Shown piece by piece: positions 48,547-56,768 of a stretch of 64,000 nt of DNA. The stretch spans positions 32,658-96,657 of the forward strand of contig CABUQG010000001.1 in NCBI GenBank assembly GCA_902493535.1, given 5' to 3'. The notes beneath the pieces are model-generated. The model was not told the DNA's origin. It saw only the letters and a list, made by a program, of their open reading frames with translations, and ran no database searches. The translations under genes and the position numbers were made by a program. This stretch comes from an uncultured Collinsella sp. (lineage in GTDB: Bacteria; Actinomycetota; Coriobacteriia; Coriobacteriales; Coriobacteriaceae). Every line of letters starts with the position of its first letter. Positions within the stretch are counted from its first letter, which is position 1.

Positions 48547-48580
48547 AAGGGCCCGAGCAAACAACGCGCGGGGCCCTTTT
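48547..48580 (+). terminator. Terminator of the helicase gene
   Basis: AAGGGCCC pairs with GGGCCCTT around a 16-base loop, followed by TTTTG. Confidence 0.8.
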
Positions 48581-48688
48581 GTTTGCCGTGTCCATCGCTA
48601 ATTCAAACGTGATTTTCTCGGGAATGCATCTGGGGGATGCTGAGGACCTATTTTCTGCCATGCAGCAATGGGCCCCATGGGGTGCGCC

Positions 48689-48946
48689 GTGCATTTTTTG
48701 GAGTATTCTGCAGTTCGAGTTGTCTGCATATGATCCGACGTCGCCAACGGTGGCCTTCGGATATCCCTGGCGAGCGTTCTGAGTCAGATTTCGCCGTTTT
48801 CCGGAGCAGGGGCGCGTCATTCTCGCCATGTCGGGACTTAGAATGATACGGCGCCCTACAGTTTTGCCCACCCGCGGCGGTGCTGGCGTGGTTACGTTGC
48901 AGAATACTCCGTTTTTTGCACGGGCTAGGATGGGGTACCTCAGGAG
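48689..48946. repeat. Intergenic element with GGAGTATTC/GAATACTCC ends, family 7, copy 1
   Basis: GTGCA-T6-GGAGTATTCTGCA (48689-48712) and TGCAGAATACTCC-G-T6-GCAC (48898-48921) enclose 185 bases; the outer pair spans 233 bases. A conserved block (GGGCTAGGATGGGGTACC) follows. The second copy at 62290 has the same ends and a span of 234. The remainder of the 618-base gap 48515-49132 shows no gene. Confidence 0.7.
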
Positions 48947-49132
48947 AACACAGCGGTATCCCGTAAATATATACAATTTGTACCGTAATTTATACAAAAC
49001 GAAGAGGCAGACAGCGTAGGGTGGGTGCATTGGGGTGCTTGGTGCATTAAAACGGGGACCCCACGTGCCGTATGCTCTGGCTGGATGTGAAAGCGGCTTG
49101 ACGCGTTGCCAGGCGTAGGGGAGGGTGCCTCG

Positions 49133-49894
49133 ATGAGCGTATTCGAAATTGTGTTTAGTCCGACGGGTGGAACGCAGAAGGTGTCAGGCCTTGTGGCCGG
49201 AGCACTGGGCAAGAATACCGTTACCGTCGATCTGACCGATAGCGGGTTGGATTTCAACGCTGTCTCGATGACTGAGGACGACGTGGCCGTAATCTCTGTG
49301 CCGGCGTATGCCGGTAGAATCCCGGCTGTGGTGGCTGACCGGTTGGGCATGGTGCGCGGCAACGGGGCTCGGGCTGTTTTGGTTTGTGTATACGGAAACC
49401 GCGCGTTTGAGGACACGCTCGTAGAGCTGGAGGACGTTGCGAAGCATGCGGGATTCCGGGTGATCGCGGCAGTTGCAGCCATTGCAGAACATTCCATTGC
49501 GCGACAGTTTGCTGCCGGTCGTCCGGATGCGCAGGATGCGGCGCAGCTCGCAGAGTTTGCGCAGCAAATTCAGCAAAAGCTGTTGGCTGAGGATACATCC
49601 GAGCCCTCTATTCCCGGCAATCGTCCTTATAAACAAGCCGGAGGTCACCGCATGGCACCCGAGGCAACAGAGGATTGCGTCTCCTGCGGTGCATGCGCCG
49701 CGGCGTGCTCCGTTTGTGCTATCGACAAGGGTGACCCCAAACGAGCAGCTGGCGAGGCGTGCATCTCCTGCATGCGCTGCATTGCCGTATGTCCGCGAGG
49801 CGCTCGTAAGCTTGATCCCAACAAACTATCCGCTGTTTCCCAGATGCTGAGCAAGGTTTGCGTCGTGCGGAAGGAATGCGAGCTCTTCATCTAG
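49133..49894 (+). CDS. Flavodoxin-ferredoxin fusion (EFR1-type) protein
   Basis: The 253-residue protein joins a flavodoxin-like domain (FSPTGGTQKVSG, an FMN-phosphate loop, residues 8-19) to two 4Fe-4S clusters at the C-terminus, CVSCGACAAAC near 182 and CISCMRCIAVCPRGA near 209. This arrangement is known from EFR1-type proteins of anaerobes, which shuttle low-potential electrons. It lies upstream of the hydrogenase operon on the same strand, with 341 bases between, so a role in the same electron network is plausible. ATG 49133 follows GGGGAGGG. Confidence 0.88.
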   Translation: MSVFEIVFSPTGGTQKVSGLVAGALGKNTVTVDLTDSGLDFNAVSMTEDDVAVISVPAYAGRIPAVVADRLGMVRGNGARAVLVCVYGNRAFEDTLVELEDVAKHAGFRVIAAVAAIAEHSIARQFAAGRPDAQDAAQLAEFAQQIQQKLLAEDTSEPSIPGNRPYKQAGGHRMAPEATEDCVSCGACAAACSVCAIDKGDPKRAAGEACISCMRCIAVCPRGARKLDPNKLSAVSQMLSKVCVVRKECELFI

Positions 49895-49942
49895 CGCAAG
49901 TGAGATTGGTGTAAACAAACCTGGCCCTTTTGCACCAAAAAC

Positions 49943-50004
49943 GATCCGTTTTCCTCCATTCCCAAGGGATCATGCGATCCGAAGGGGACGGAGGAAAACG
50001 GATC
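49943..50004. repeat. GATCCGTTTTCCTCC palindrome, family 5, copy 1
   Basis: GATCCGTTTTCCTCC (49943-49957) and its exact reverse complement (49990-50004) enclose 32 bases with an inner GGATC/GATCC stem. A single arm of the same element occurs at 56330-56344. The following 50005-50235 is AT-rich promoter-like sequence without a gene. Confidence 0.8.
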
Positions 50005-50235
50005 AAAAAGGAAAAAATAGTAAGGCGCTCTTTTTCACATTGAATATTGCAATTTGGTAACGCGTTTTATCAAATATGGCATTTATCTGCGGTAATGTTC
50101 TATTTCACCGCTGAGGGTGACATTTTATACCGCCTGCCGAACCGTATGGAGACCTCACAACTTTTTAGGTCAGTGTTGTGCGTGTAGCAATTTCGCCCGG
50201 CCTTGCCTCCGGGCTGCCATGTGAGAGGGGATCTT

Positions 50236-52068
50236 ATGGCTCGACTGCACGTAATGGAACGCAGCCACGCTCAGGCCGTCATGGACGACCTGCACGATGC
50301 GCTCGGACGTCGTCTGGCGGTGAGTTCGCTCGCCCCGTGTCCCGTTGAGTTTACGGCAGCGCTCGTCAACCTGTGCTCCACCCAGAGCTGCGGCAAGTGC
50401 ACGCCCTGCCGCGTGGGCCTGAGCGTGCTGAGCGATCTGCTCGCCGATGTGCTCGAGGGCCGCGCCGACGAGTCCACGCTCAATCTGATCGAGCGCACCG
50501 CCCGCACCATCTATCTTTCGAGCGATTGCGCCATCGGTTACGAGGCCGGCGCCATGGCGCTTACGGCTATCCGCGGTTTCCGTGACGATTTTGAGCACCA
50601 CATCCGCGAGCACTCCTGTGGCTTTGACCGCGAGGCCCGCGTCCCGTGCGTCTCGGGCTGCCCGGCGCACGTCGACATTCCCGGTTACATTTCGCTGGTC
50701 GAGGCCGGCCGCTATGCCGATGCCGTCAAGGTCATCCGCAAGAACAACCCGCTGCCGCTCGTTTGCGGCCTGGTGTGCGAGCATCCCTGCGAGATGCACT
50801 GCCGTCGTGGCATGGTCGATGACCCCATGAACATTCTCGCCCTCAAGCGTTTTGCCGTTGAGCACAGCGACCTCAACGATTACAAGCCCAACGTGGCTGA
50901 CAACACCGGCAAGCGCATCGCCGTGATTGGCGGCGGCCCGGCCGGCCTTTCCTGCGCCTTCTACCTGGCCGTGATGGGCCATAAGGTGATCATCTTTGAG
51001 CAGCGCCACCACCTGGGCGGCATGCTGCGCTACGGCATTCCCAGCTACCGTCTGCCGCGCGAGCGCCTGCAGGCCGAGATCGACTGGATCTTGAGCGCCG
51101 GCATCGACGTGGAACTCGACCACTCCGTCAATGGCGAGGAGCTTGCCCGCCTGCGCGACGAGTTCGATGCCGTCTACCTGGCCATTGGTGCCCATAGCGA
51201 TAAGAAGCTCGGCCTTCCGGGCGAAGAGGCGCCCGGCGTGGAGTCGGCCGTCAAGATGCTGCGCGCCATCGGCGACGACGAGCTGCCCGACCTGAGCGGT
51301 CAGCGCGTGTGCGTCATCGGCGGCGGCAACGTGGCCATGGACGTGGCGCGCTCTGCCGTGCGCTGCGGTGCCGAAAAGGTGAGCATCGTCTACCGCCGTC
51401 GCATCTGCGACATGACGGCCCAGGATGCCGAGATTGCCGGCGCCCAGGCCGAGGGCTGCGAGGTTCTTGAGCTCACCGCACCGCTCGCTATTGAGACGGG
51501 CGAGGAAGGTCGCGTGAGTGGCCTGCGCGTGCAGCCGCAGATTATCGGCGAGCCCCGTCGTGGGCGTCCGGCCCCGCGTGCCGCCGCCACGCCCGAGCGC
51601 GTCATTCCCTGCGAGCGCGTGTTTGTGGCCATTGGCCAGGACATCGATTCCAAGCCGTTTGAGGAGATGGGCGTTGCCTGCAAGTGGGGCTGCATCGTCA
51701 CCGATTCGGATGGCGCCGTGCCTAACTTCGATGGCCTCTTTAGTGGCGGCGACTGCCAGACCGGTCCCGCCACCGTCATCCGGGCCATCAACGCCGGCCG
51801 CGTTGCTTCGGCAAATATCGACCGCTATCTGGGTTTTGACAACAAGATCAAGCTCGACGTCGAGCTGCCGACCGTGCAGTTTAAGGGCAAGCACGAGTGC
51901 GGCCGCTGCGAGCTGGGCGAGCGCGAGGCCGGCGAGCGCATCCACGATTGGAATCTGGTCGAGCAGGGCCTTACCGAGGAGGAGGCACGCCAGGAGGCAA
52001 GCCGCTGCCTGCGTTGCGACCACTTTGGCTTTGGCGCGTTCCGCGGAGGGAGGAACCTGGAATGGTAG
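50236..52068 (+). CDS. NuoF-like/GltD-like NAD(P)-dependent oxidoreductase linked to hydrogenase
   Basis: The 610-residue protein combines two parts. Residues 40-125 match only the C-terminal 4Fe-4S domain of NuoF (SCGKCTPCRVGL with Cys52, Cys55, Cys58, and Cys98 in SSDCAIG); the NuoF FMN/NADH domain is missing. Residues 130-610 resemble GltD: PCVSGCPAHVDIPGY and LVCEHPCEMHC Fe-S motifs, FAD motif VIGGGPAGLSCAFYLA near 233, and NAD(P) motif VIGGGNVAMDVARSA near 360. It ends with CGRC and CLRC. This layout is the partner of group A2 [FeFe]-hydrogenases, described as glutamate-synthase-linked and of unproven function. ATG 50236 follows GAGGGG; it overlaps the hydrogenase gene by seven bases. 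Confidence 0.88.
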   Translation: MARLHVMERSHAQAVMDDLHDALGRRLAVSSLAPCPVEFTAALVNLCSTQSCGKCTPCRVGLSVLSDLLADVLEGRADESTLNLIERTARTIYLSSDCAIGYEAGAMALTAIRGFRDDFEHHIREHSCGFDREARVPCVSGCPAHVDIPGYISLVEAGRYADAVKVIRKNNPLPLVCGLVCEHPCEMHCRRGMVDDPMNILALKRFAVEHSDLNDYKPNVADNTGKRIAVIGGGPAGLSCAFYLAVMGHKVIIFEQRHHLGGMLRYGIPSYRLPRERLQAEIDWILSAGIDVELDHSVNGEELARLRDEFDAVYLAIGAHSDKKLGLPGEEAPGVESAVKMLRAIGDDELPDLSGQRVCVIGGGNVAMDVARSAVRCGAEKVSIVYRRRICDMTAQDAEIAGAQAEGCEVLELTAPLAIETGEEGRVSGLRVQPQIIGEPRRGRPAPRAAATPERVIPCERVFVAIGQDIDSKPFEEMGVACKWGCIVTDSDGAVPNFDGLFSGGDCQTGPATVIRAINAGRVASANIDRYLGFDNKIKLDVELPTVQFKGKHECGRCELGEREAGERIHDWNLVEQGLTEEEARQEASRCLRCDHFGFGAFRGGRNLEW

Positions 52069-53873
52069 AGCCCAACAACCCCACTGTCAGCGACAACACC
52101 GAAAGCGGAGCACTCAACATGGTCAAGCTCACTATCGATAATTGCGAGGTCGTGGTGCCCGAGCACACCACGATCCTGGACGCGGCCAAGTCCGTCGGTA
52201 TCCAGATTCCCACCCTGTGCTACCTGCGCGATCTAAACGAGATCGGCGGCTGCCGCGTGTGCGTGGTCGAGGTTGAGGGCTGCGACCAGCTGGTTGCCGC
52301 CTGCAACAACTACGTGCTCGACGGCATGGTGGTCCACACCAACAGCCCCAAGGCCCGCGAGGCGCGTCGCACCAACGTGCAGCTGCTACTGTCCCAACAC
52401 GACTCGCGCTGTACGAGCTGCGTGCGCAGTGGTAACTGCAACCTGCAGACCATCGCCAACGACCTGGGCATCTTCTATCTGCCGTACGAGCAGCACCTGG
52501 CGCGCGAGGGCTGGGACTTCGATTTCCCCATCATCCGCGATAACGACAAGTGCATTAAATGCATGCGCTGCATCAAGGTGTGCGAGAGCGTGCAGGGCTT
52601 AGGGATTTGGGACCTGACCAACCGCGCCACGCATACCGCCGTGGGCACCCGCGGGCGTGCGCCGATCGGCAAGACCGATTGCGTCGCGTGTGGTCAGTGC
52701 ATCACGCATTGTCCGACGGGCGCCCTGCGCGAGCGTGACGATACCGAGACCGTGTTCGACGCCATCGCCGATCCCGACAAGATCGTGCTGGCGCAGATTG
52801 CGCCGGCCGTGCGTAGCGCCTGGGGCGAGGAGCTCGGCATTCCGCGCGATGAGGCCACCGTCGAGCGCCTGGCCTGTGCGCTGCGCCGCGTGGGCTTTGA
52901 GTACGTGTTCGACACCGATTTCTCGGCCGACCTCACCATTATGGAGGAGGGCTCCGAGCTGCTCGAGCGCCTGGGCGCCGCCGCTAAGGGTGAGGGCGAC
53001 AGCCGCGGCTGGCCCATGTTTACGAGCTGCTGCCCGGGCTGGGTGCGCTTTGTGAAGGCACGTTACCCCGAGTTTGTCGACAGCCTGTCCACGTCAAAGT
53101 CGCCGCAGCAGATGTTCGGCGCTATCGCCAAGACCTACTACGCCAAGGTGCTGGGCGTGGAGCCCGAGCGTCTGTTCGTGGTGTCCGTTATGCCATGCAC
53201 GGCCAAGAAGGCCGAGTGTGCGCTGCCGAGCATGATGGGCGAGGGCGGCGCGCCCGACGTGGACGTTGCGCTGACGGTGCGCGAGATGGTGCGCATGATC
53301 CGCGCGAGCCACGTGAGCGTTGACACGCTGGTCGAGGAGCCGCTCGATACGCCGTTGGGCTTTGGCACGGGCGCGGGTGTGATCTTTGGCGCCACGGGCG
53401 GCGTGATGGAGGCCGCCGTGCGCTCGGCATATTACCTGGTGACGGGCAAGAACCCGGATGCCGACTTCTTCACTGACGTGCGCGGACTCGAGGGCTGGAA
53501 GGAGGCCGTGGCCGATATCGACGGTACCAAGGTGCGCGTCGCCGTGGCGCACGGGCTGGGCAACGCCGCCCGTCTGCTCGACGCGATTCGCGACGGCCGT
53601 GTGAGATATGACTTTGTTGAGGTCATGGCGTGCCCGGGCGGCTGCGTCGGTGGCGGCGGTCAGCCCATCCACGACGGCTGCGAGCTGGCGGCTGAGCGTG
53701 GCCAGGTGCTGTGGAGCCTGGATGCGAAGGCGGACATTCGTTTCTCGCACGAGAATCCCGATGTCCAGGCGTGCTACCGCGAGTTTTTGGGCGCGCCGCT
53801 CTCGCCGCTGGCCGAGGAGTTGCTGCATACCGACCATCATGCCTGGTCGATGCCTAACGAGGGGACGTGCTAG
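52062..53873 (+). CDS. hydA: [FeFe]-hydrogenase, multi-cluster catalytic subunit
   Basis: The 603-residue enzyme has the clusters of CpI-type hydrogenases. A 2Fe-2S domain has Cys53, Cys64, Cys67 and Cys81. A His-ligated cluster follows (HDSRCTSCVRSGNC), then two 4Fe-4S motifs (CIKCMRCIKVC, CVACGQCITHCP). The three H-cluster motifs are TSCCPGW near 320, MPCTAKKAE near 377 and MACPGGCVGGGGQP near 522, all intact, so it should be active. It makes or uses H2 in the cytoplasm with the preceding oxidoreductase. Maturases HydEFG are not in the window. ATG 52062 overlaps the previous stop; ATG 52119, with GGAG upstream, is possible. Confidence 0.95.
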   Translation: MVEPNNPTVSDNTESGALNMVKLTIDNCEVVVPEHTTILDAAKSVGIQIPTLCYLRDLNEIGGCRVCVVEVEGCDQLVAACNNYVLDGMVVHTNSPKAREARRTNVQLLLSQHDSRCTSCVRSGNCNLQTIANDLGIFYLPYEQHLAREGWDFDFPIIRDNDKCIKCMRCIKVCESVQGLGIWDLTNRATHTAVGTRGRAPIGKTDCVACGQCITHCPTGALRERDDTETVFDAIADPDKIVLAQIAPAVRSAWGEELGIPRDEATVERLACALRRVGFEYVFDTDFSADLTIMEEGSELLERLGAAAKGEGDSRGWPMFTSCCPGWVRFVKARYPEFVDSLSTSKSPQQMFGAIAKTYYAKVLGVEPERLFVVSVMPCTAKKAECALPSMMGEGGAPDVDVALTVREMVRMIRASHVSVDTLVEEPLDTPLGFGTGAGVIFGATGGVMEAAVRSAYYLVTGKNPDADFFTDVRGLEGWKEAVADIDGTKVRVAVAHGLGNAARLLDAIRDGRVRYDFVEVMACPGGCVGGGGQPIHDGCELAAERGQVLWSLDAKADIRFSHENPDVQACYREFLGAPLSPLAEELLHTDHHAWSMPNEGTC

Positions 53874-53875
53874 CG

Positions 53876-54928
53876 ATGCGCGCGTTTGATTTTGAGATGT
53901 CGCGCCGGGGGTTTGCCTCGGCGCTCGCCGCGGGCGCCCTGTCGCTTGCGCTCGCGGGCTGTGGCGGCGGGGCTGCCGGTGCCGGGTCTGCCGCGGGCTC
54001 GGCTGCCGGTGGTGCGGCGACCGCCGCGGAGCCCGTCGAGGTGCACGTCGCCTCGCTCAAGGGGCCGACCTCGATTGGCCTGGTGCAGTTTATGGACCAG
54101 GCTGCCGATGGCGAGACGGACAATAAGTTCGACTTTGCGATCAACACTGCCGCCGACGAGATTGTGCCCAAGGTCATTCAGGGCGATATCGATATCGCCC
54201 TGGTGCCCGCCAACGTGGCGAGCGTGCTCTACAACAAGACCGAGGGCGCGGTGCAGGTCATCGACATCAACACGCTGGGCGTGCTGAACGTTGTGACGGG
54301 CGACGCGAATGTGGCCTCGTTTGGCGATCTGGCGGGCCATACCGTCTATATGACGGGCAAGGGCACCACGCCGGAGTACGTCATGAACTACCTGTTGGAG
54401 CGCGCGGGCCTGACCGGCCAGGTGGCGCTTGAGTTTAAGAGCGAGCCCACCGAGGTGCTGTCGGCCCTGCTTGCCGATCCTTCTGCCGTGGGCGTGCTGC
54501 CGGAGCCGTTCAAGACCGCTACCATTGCAAAGAGCGAAGGCAAGCTGTCGGCTCCGGTAAGTCTGACCGATGTGTGGGATGAGCTGGCAGGTGACACGGG
54601 TTCGCGCCTGCTGACGGGCGTGACCGTGGTGCGCCGCGCGTTTGCCGAGGAACATCCCGAGGCTGTGGCGGAGTTCTTGAGCTGCCATGCGGCGAGCGTT
54701 AAGGCCGTCAATGCGGCGCCGGCAGACTGGGCGCAGGCCGTGGTCGATGCCGGCATCGTGGACAACGCCAAGATCGCCGAGAAGGCGATTCCCGGGTGCA
54801 TGCTCGTGTGCCAGACGGGCAAGGATATGAAGGCGGCACTTAGTGGGTATCTGCAGGTGCTGGCCGATGCGGACGCGAGCGCCGTGGGTGGTAAACTTCC
54901 GGCTGACGATTTCTACTACATGGAGTAG
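53876..54928 (+). CDS. ABC transporter substrate-binding lipoprotein (NitT/TauT/SsuA-like)
   Basis: The 350-residue protein has a signal with twin-arginine look (SRRGFASALAAGA) and lipobox LALAGC, so it is probably a membrane-anchored lipoprotein. A Gly/Ala/Ser linker and then an SsuA/ThiY-like fold follow: VHVASLKGPTSIGLVQFMDQA, DIDIALVPANVASVLYNKT, GHTVYMTGKGTTPEYVMNYLLERAGL. The relatives bind nitrate, taurine, sulfonates or thiamine precursors; the ligand here is unknown. It starts three bases after the hydrogenase stop, so it belongs to the same operon. ATG 53876 was preferred over GTG 53867. Confidence 0.85.
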   Translation: MRAFDFEMSRRGFASALAAGALSLALAGCGGGAAGAGSAAGSAAGGAATAAEPVEVHVASLKGPTSIGLVQFMDQAADGETDNKFDFAINTAADEIVPKVIQGDIDIALVPANVASVLYNKTEGAVQVIDINTLGVLNVVTGDANVASFGDLAGHTVYMTGKGTTPEYVMNYLLERAGLTGQVALEFKSEPTEVLSALLADPSAVGVLPEPFKTATIAKSEGKLSAPVSLTDVWDELAGDTGSRLLTGVTVVRRAFAEEHPEAVAEFLSCHAASVKAVNAAPADWAQAVVDAGIVDNAKIAEKAIPGCMLVCQTGKDMKAALSGYLQVLADADASAVGGKLPADDFYYME

Positions 54929-54931
54929 CCC

Positions 54932-56308
54932 GTGCGTGCGTTTGCTCGACAAATGACAGAGCGTATGAAGGCGGTGACGGCAGCAGGTGCCGTCGCCGCC
55001 TTTTGGCTTGCCGTGTGGATGCTGGTAGCGGGTCTTGTGGCGCAGCCACTGATCTTGCCGGGGCCGGGTGCTGTTGTGGTGGCGCTGCTGCGCCTGGTGT
55101 GCGATGGCGGTACCTGGGCGATTTTGGCGGGCTCGGGCGCGCGGATATTGGGCGGGCTGGCGCTTGCCGCGGTGTGTGGTGGCGTGCTGGCCGGGATTTC
55201 GTCACGTTCGCGTGCGTTTGCCCGCCTGGTGGCTCCGGCACTTTCGTTTGTTAAGGCGACGCCGGTTGCCTGCGTGGTGGTCCTGCTGCTCATTTGGCTG
55301 GGATCGGCGCGCGTGAGCATCGCGGCGGTCTTTTTGATGGCGCTGCCGGGCGTGTATTTTTCGCTGGCCGAGGGGCTGGCTCAGGTGAATAAACCGCTGG
55401 AGCAGATGTTCCGTCTGCATGGCGTGCGCGGCTGGCGCCTGTTTTGCGCCCACACCTGGCGCGAAGTCCTGCCGTTTGCGCTTTCGTGCGCCCGGGCCGT
55501 GATCGGCATGAGCTGGAAGGCCGGCGTGGCGGCGGAGCTGATTGGCATGGCGGTGGGCACCGTGGGCGAGCGCATCTATCAGGCAAAGCTTTTGATTGAG
55601 ACGGCTGATCTGCTAGCGTGGACCGTGCTGGTCGTTGCCGCCTCGTGGACATGTGAGCGCGTGCTGGTGTGGCTGCTGCGGGTTTCGGGACCCGCGGCGT
55701 GGCGCGTGGCGGTGCGGGCGCATGGGCATGGACTGCGCGGGCGTGTGGGGGCTGCGAGCGATGGCGCTGCAGCGGAGCTTGCACTTGCCGTGGGCGATCG
55801 CGCGCCGTGGGCTCCGGCACTGGACGGTCTGGCGCTCAACGTGCCCGCGGGCGGGCGTATCTGTGTGATGGGTGCTTCGGGTGCGGGCAAGTCGACGCTG
55901 CTTGCGCTAGCGGCGGGGGAGTGCGCGCCGTGCTCGATGGTGTTTCAGGATGCACGCTTGGTCGAATCCGCCTCGGCGCTGGATAACGTGTTGGTGTGCG
56001 CCGATGCGCGCGTGGATGCTTCGAGCGCCGCGGCATTGCTGCGCCTGCTGGTGCCAGGGATCGACGTGCATGCTCGCGTGGCCGAGCTTTCGGGCGGGCA
56101 GCGCCGTCGCGTCGAGATCGCTCGAGTCCTGCTGTGCCCGGGCGGCGCCGTTATTCTGGACGAGCCCTTTACCGGTCTAGATACCGCCGCACGCGACGCA
56201 TGCGCCGAGGTCGTGCTCGACCTGCTCGACGGCCGCATGCTCCTGCTCGCCACGCACGATGTCGCCGACGCTCAGGCCCTCGATATCTCGGACATCATCA
56301 CGCTCTAA
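54932..56308 (+). CDS. Fused ABC transporter permease and ATPase
   Basis: The 458-residue protein joins what are normally two subunits. Residues 1-245 are a BPD_transp_1-type permease with six membrane helices and the EAA-like loop (MFRLHGVRGWRLFCAHTWREVLPFALSCA). Residues 275-458 are an ATPase: Walker A GASGAGKST near 310, Q-loop VFQDARL, signature LSGGQRRRVEIARVLL, Walker B VILDEPFTGLD, and the switch histidine in LLATHD. The stretch from Walker A to the signature is only about 80 residues, shorter than usual. The GTG start lies three bases after the lipoprotein stop with GGAG upstream. It completes the importer for the lipoprotein. Confidence 0.88.
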   Translation: MRAFARQMTERMKAVTAAGAVAAFWLAVWMLVAGLVAQPLILPGPGAVVVALLRLVCDGGTWAILAGSGARILGGLALAAVCGGVLAGISSRSRAFARLVAPALSFVKATPVACVVVLLLIWLGSARVSIAAVFLMALPGVYFSLAEGLAQVNKPLEQMFRLHGVRGWRLFCAHTWREVLPFALSCARAVIGMSWKAGVAAELIGMAVGTVGERIYQAKLLIETADLLAWTVLVVAASWTCERVLVWLLRVSGPAAWRVAVRAHGHGLRGRVGAASDGAAAELALAVGDRAPWAPALDGLALNVPAGGRICVMGASGAGKSTLLALAAGECAPCSMVFQDARLVESASALDNVLVCADARVDASSAAALLRLLVPGIDVHARVAELSGGQRRRVEIARVLLCPGGAVILDEPFTGLDTAARDACAEVVLDLLDGRMLLLATHDVADAQALDISDIITL

Positions 56309-56329
56309 ATACTAACTCAGCTACAAAAT

Positions 56330-56344
56330 GATTCGTTTTCCTCC
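56330..56344. repeat. Single arm of the family-5 palindrome
   Basis: GATTCGTTTTCCTCC differs at one base from the left arm at 49943-49957, and GTTCCCATGGGG follows as in that element. It marks the end of the hydrogenase operon as the full copy marks its start. Confidence 0.6.
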
Positions 56345-56364
56345 GTTCCCATGGGGTCGGGTGT

Positions 56365-56409
56365 GGTATTCTATCTGCGGGGTAATACTTAGGATTACCA
56401 AGTAATACC
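56365..56409 (+). promoter_or_regulatory. Likely operator of the RelB-like antitoxin gene
   Basis: GGTAATACTT (56381-56390) and AAGTAATACC (56400-56409) are inverted with one mismatch, and GGTATT (56365-56370) is a third half-site. Antitoxins of this family repress their own promoters at such sites. The gene begins 115 bases downstream. Confidence 0.55.
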
Positions 56410-56523
56410 AACGCCGCAGAAACAAACTCCGGATGCGGGCCAATCGGGTTGCCTTCACAGCCCGTCGCCCAGCCGCGTGGCCCGCATCTATCCGCACTAC
56501 CGTCGTTTCAAAAAGGAAGCGCC

Positions 56524-56745
56524 ATGGCAGAACACATGACCCCCGTAGTCGCGAAGGTCTTGCCCGAGGAGAAGGCAGCCTTCGCGGCGGCAACTCAGCT
56601 CGTGGGCACCACGCCGTCCAACGCCATCCGCATGTTTATCGCCGCGTTCAATCGCTGCGGCACCTTTCCGTTTGACATCTCGCCCAACGGGGCCTTTGGC
56701 AAAGAGTGTCCTCAACAGCTAGTCGTTGAAGAACGTCCCCAATGA
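56524..56745 (+). CDS. RelB/DinJ family antitoxin, toxinless, with repeat-derived C-terminus
   Basis: The 73-residue protein starts MAEHMTPVVAKVLPEEKAAF, with a ribbon-helix-helix region (ATQLVGTTPSNAIRMFIAAFNRCGTFPFDI) typical of RelB/DinJ. The ATG follows AAAAAGGAAG. Residues 60-73 and the TGA stop are encoded by a family-2 repeat (56701-56752), so the original toxin-binding tail has been cut and replaced. No RelE/YafQ toxin follows; a CPBP protease gene does. It may still bind its operator at 56365-56409. Confidence 0.78.
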   Translation: MAEHMTPVVAKVLPEEKAAFAAATQLVGTTPSNAIRMFIAAFNRCGTFPFDISPNGAFGKECPQQLVVEERPQ

Positions 56746-56752
56746 CTAGTCG
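56701..56752. repeat. GACTAGTC/GGGGAC repeat, family 2, copy 4
   Basis: AAAGAGTGTCCTCAACAGCTAG and GAAGAACGTCCCCAATGACTAG-type halves match copies 1-3. The element forms the end of the antitoxin frame and ends 17 bases before the next start codon. Confidence 0.85.
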
Positions 56753-56768
56753 TCGGGAGGAGGTCGGC

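Noticed and set aside
48545..49030. Minus-strand frame of 161 codons containing RAKNGVF, with a similar word in a frame at 62390-62674
   Set aside because: The shared residues come from the repeated GTGCAAAAAACGGAGTATTC arm; the rest of the two frames is unrelated and lacks ribosome-binding sites.
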